Positions 61,101 through 64,000 of a DNA stretch of 64,000 bases are shown here, in pieces. Each line of letters begins with the position of its first letter. The stretch's first letter is position 1. The DNA is taken from contig NC_133901.1 of NCBI RefSeq assembly GCF_964199755.1, positions 8,037,016-8,101,015 of the forward strand, given 5' to 3'. This DNA comes from Larus michahellis. Taxonomy: Eukaryota; Chordata; Aves; Charadriiformes; Laridae. A model generated the notes under the pieces. The model ran no database searches. It saw only the letters and a program-made list of their open reading frames with translations, and was not told the DNA's origin. The position numbers and the translations under genes are program-made.

Positions 61101-64000
61101 TTCATTGTCACTGTCAGTATTATAGTTTCTTTGTGAACCTTTTATATATTTGCATCACCTGGTAACTGTATAACTACTGACATCAGAATCGCATCATATT
61201 CCTGTCAGCTTCTTTCCATCCCACTTCGTTAAGCCAGTTGCAGATTGTCTTTACATCAGCATGTGAGCTCCCTGTTAGAAAAATATTTTACTTTTCACCC
61301 ACGAAGATAGCCATTTTTTCCTTGCAATTCTAGAATTGTATTAATTCAAGGTTCTGTAAGTTGATAGACTCCAGAATTTCCTTCTGAAATACATCCCTGG
61401 TTAAATTTTTCCATAAAACGAGTATTGGCATCTTTTCTTGATTGTGTGTATCACAGGGTAGTTTGGCTCTGATATTAAAAGTAAATAAGATTGTGTAAGC
61501 ACTAATAGACAACAGCCCTTAGTTTACTTGGGAAATTACACTGATTTTTCTTTTCTTGAAATACCTGTTTTCTTCAGGTATAACTTATACCAAATGATAT
61601 ACCTACAATCAGAAATTATATACCCTAACATTAGTAAGCCAGGTCTGGGATTTCCTTTATTGTGTTATCTGTCTGTGTGCAGGTACCTGCACACATTTAA
61701 CCTTCCCAGTATATCCAGGATGTGCTTCAACTGCACAGCGATACGCTGCTTCAGTGTTGTGATTCAGTGCACACTATTTCATAGCAGAATCTTATGTTTA
61801 AATAAAAGATGCTACTAAAACATGACTGCCTTTTCCAGAAATCTCCCTGCATCCTGTGACTCTCATCCTCACTGACACTAAGGTCACTTTATGTTGCCAG
61901 GAAATAAACGAAAATCATCAGACTTTACACACTAAGCTGTACTATAATGGGGAAGGGGAATTGAGAATCATGGAAAATAGAAAAGAACAACTTGTGTGGG
62001 AAATTGCTGTTTTCATTCCACATCTGCAAATGTTCCTCTTCAACAGAGATGCGAGATGAGCAAAACTCCTATAATAAGATTTCTCATGGGCTTACCAGGG
62101 AGAAGGCAGAATTTACCTGCAATGCTTGGCATTTGCTGCAACAATTCTGGAAACAATATTAGAAAGTGTTGTTTATATCAACTGACATTAAAAGAATGCA
62201 TAAAAGACTTTGGCAGAAAAAGACTTTATTTACCTGTTATCAAAACTATTGTAGAAAGCAGTTTGTGATATGCTATACTGTTATTCCTCTGGAGATCTGT
62301 GTCTGTCACAGCCAAAGAACATCCTGACTATTCTAAAAAAAATTTCTTTAAAACATCTGAAAAGAAAAGCACGAGAGATTTTACTGCATTACAGTTTTAT
62401 TCCTGACATGCAAAAATACAGTTTTATAGTTATCATTGGTACTATTTTTTCTATTATGATTTTATATATTAACAGAAGAAAAGGGAGATGGCTCTGTAGG
62501 CTTCTGGGAGAATTTTGATAAAAGTTTCGGTGTTCTGACCTGCAATGAAAGGACTAACCTGCAGTATGCTCCATTAATGTGCCCTTCTGATTTATGCTAA
62601 TAACACTGAATCAGAATGAATTTGAGAATCAGTTTGAATCAGAAAATCCTGAGAAGAGTTTTCAAATAGGCAGCAGAATACAGTAAATAATAACAGAAGC
62701 ATACTTCACATTTTAGCATCCCAAAGAATATTATAAAATACAAATTTTACAGATTTTGGTAGTATTTTTACAAGGAAATTTCCATCAAATGAAACACTTC
62801 ATGTTAGTAAAATTGTCCAGTAAAGCTGATGACCCATTCAGTTTTGTATCTTGCCCGTTCATCATAAAATAATAGTAAAATCAGTTTGCATATGGAGTAT
62901 ACAAAATAACGTTGTATTGTTATTCTTATTTAAATTATCATTGTAAGTATCTTTACAAAATGAGGCTTCTTACAATCAAAAACCATTGTTTTTCTGTTAT
63001 AAGCAAGAAATTATAATGCTAACAGTGTTGGTATTGTGCAGACTAGAAAAAAATGAGTGCTTTTTCCAATATCTTATTCTGTATTTTAATTCTGGGTGCC
63101 ATGAAAATTGTCTGTGAATGAAAGTTGTATGCTGCTTTTTTTCTCTTGGGCCCGAAATGATTTCCAATTTCATTCCATATCAGGCAACATATACCCAATC
63201 CCCATGTGTTATAACACTAAGCGGACGATCAATACATGTCTATATTAGCAGATTATCTGCTTCTGTAGCCAATGCATGAAAACAAATTATGCCTTGATAG
63301 TTTCCTGCTACATGTAAGCAGTAGGAGGAGCTGTTGAGCAAGAAATGTTTTTCCACATGCTCAGCTCCTTAATATAGTGTATCATTAAGTTTACTGGGGA
63401 AGTTGACTCAGTGATCGCTTTTCATTCCTTTCACAAATGAACAAAAGTCAGAGGTCTCCCCCCCCAACAAAACCAACGTGAAATCTTTCAATAACAACTC
63501 ATATCCCAAAGATTTGTGAATTTTTTATTACTGATTTCCAGTGTTTAAAAGAACGTGTGTGGATCTTGAAGCTCTGTTTCTCCCCTGGGGAGATTTGCTA
63601 GAATAAGCGGTGCAGGATTCAGCCATGGAGCGCAGAACGAAACCCTTGAGTGGGTTTGTTGGCTCACTCTGCATCAGACCACTGGGCTGTCTCAATGTCG
63701 CTTTGAATTTTGCACATAATGGTACATTGGTATAGAAGTTGTATGTAATACCTGGATTGGTAGCATTTAATTAGTGGACAATTCCATTTCAGGGGCTTAG
63801 TATTTACATGGATTACTTTGGGATGGCCCTATCACGATGACAATTGCTGCCCCATTGCATCTGTTTAGCAGAACAAGACTTGGCCTGTACCCTATTGTTC
63901 CATATGAAAGCTTTAGACATTATGCAGCTGCGGAGCGTTTCAGGTCATATTTTCACAGCAAGATGCTTTTGGAACCAATCTGCAGTATGAAATATGCATA
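58143..64000. other. Intergenic DNA to the window end
   Basis: AT-rich, with only short unconvincing open frames. In human OTOL1 lies beyond SPTSSB, but none of it is visible here. Confidence 0.5.

Overview
This window is vertebrate nuclear DNA, almost certainly from a bird. It has four fragments of CR1 retrotransposon with the typical avian 3' end, compact introns, and the neighbours NMD3 and SPTSSB in the convergent arrangement also known on human chromosome 3q26. The species cannot be read from the sequence. One 200-base N run (34341-34540) shows it is a genome assembly.

Layout. 1-15.6 kb: AT-rich intergenic DNA with no gene I can support. 15.6-19.1 kb: four CR1 fragments around a CpG-rich promoter. 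17759-31665 (+): NMD3, the 60S ribosomal-subunit export adaptor. All 15 coding exons are present and splice into one 504-residue reading frame. Intron 6 of NMD3 holds an antisense endogenous retrovirus (21697-26189) with two nearly identical 1158-bp LTRs, a tRNA-Ser-type primer-binding site and one long envelope reading frame; gag and pol are absent. 31.7-41.5 kb: intergenic. 41580-41822 (-): SPTSSB, a small activating subunit of serine palmitoyltransferase, whose coding sequence lies in one exon. A CpG island at about 49.67-49.83 kb with a good minus-strand splice donor at 49564 is my candidate for its distal promoter and first exon. 50-64 kb: gene-free as far as I can see, but it contains a 539-bp inverted repeat (51623-52161 and 57604-58142), about 99.4% identical, with arms 5.4 kb apart.

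NMD3 and SPTSSB are unrelated housekeeping-type functions (ribosome export; sphingolipid synthesis) and do not form a functional cluster. The most notable observations are the env-only provirus, the long inverted repeat with possible regulatory content, an open in-frame 5' extension of NMD3 that resembles a targeting presequence, and paired inverted ZNF143-like sites in the 49.7 kb CpG island.
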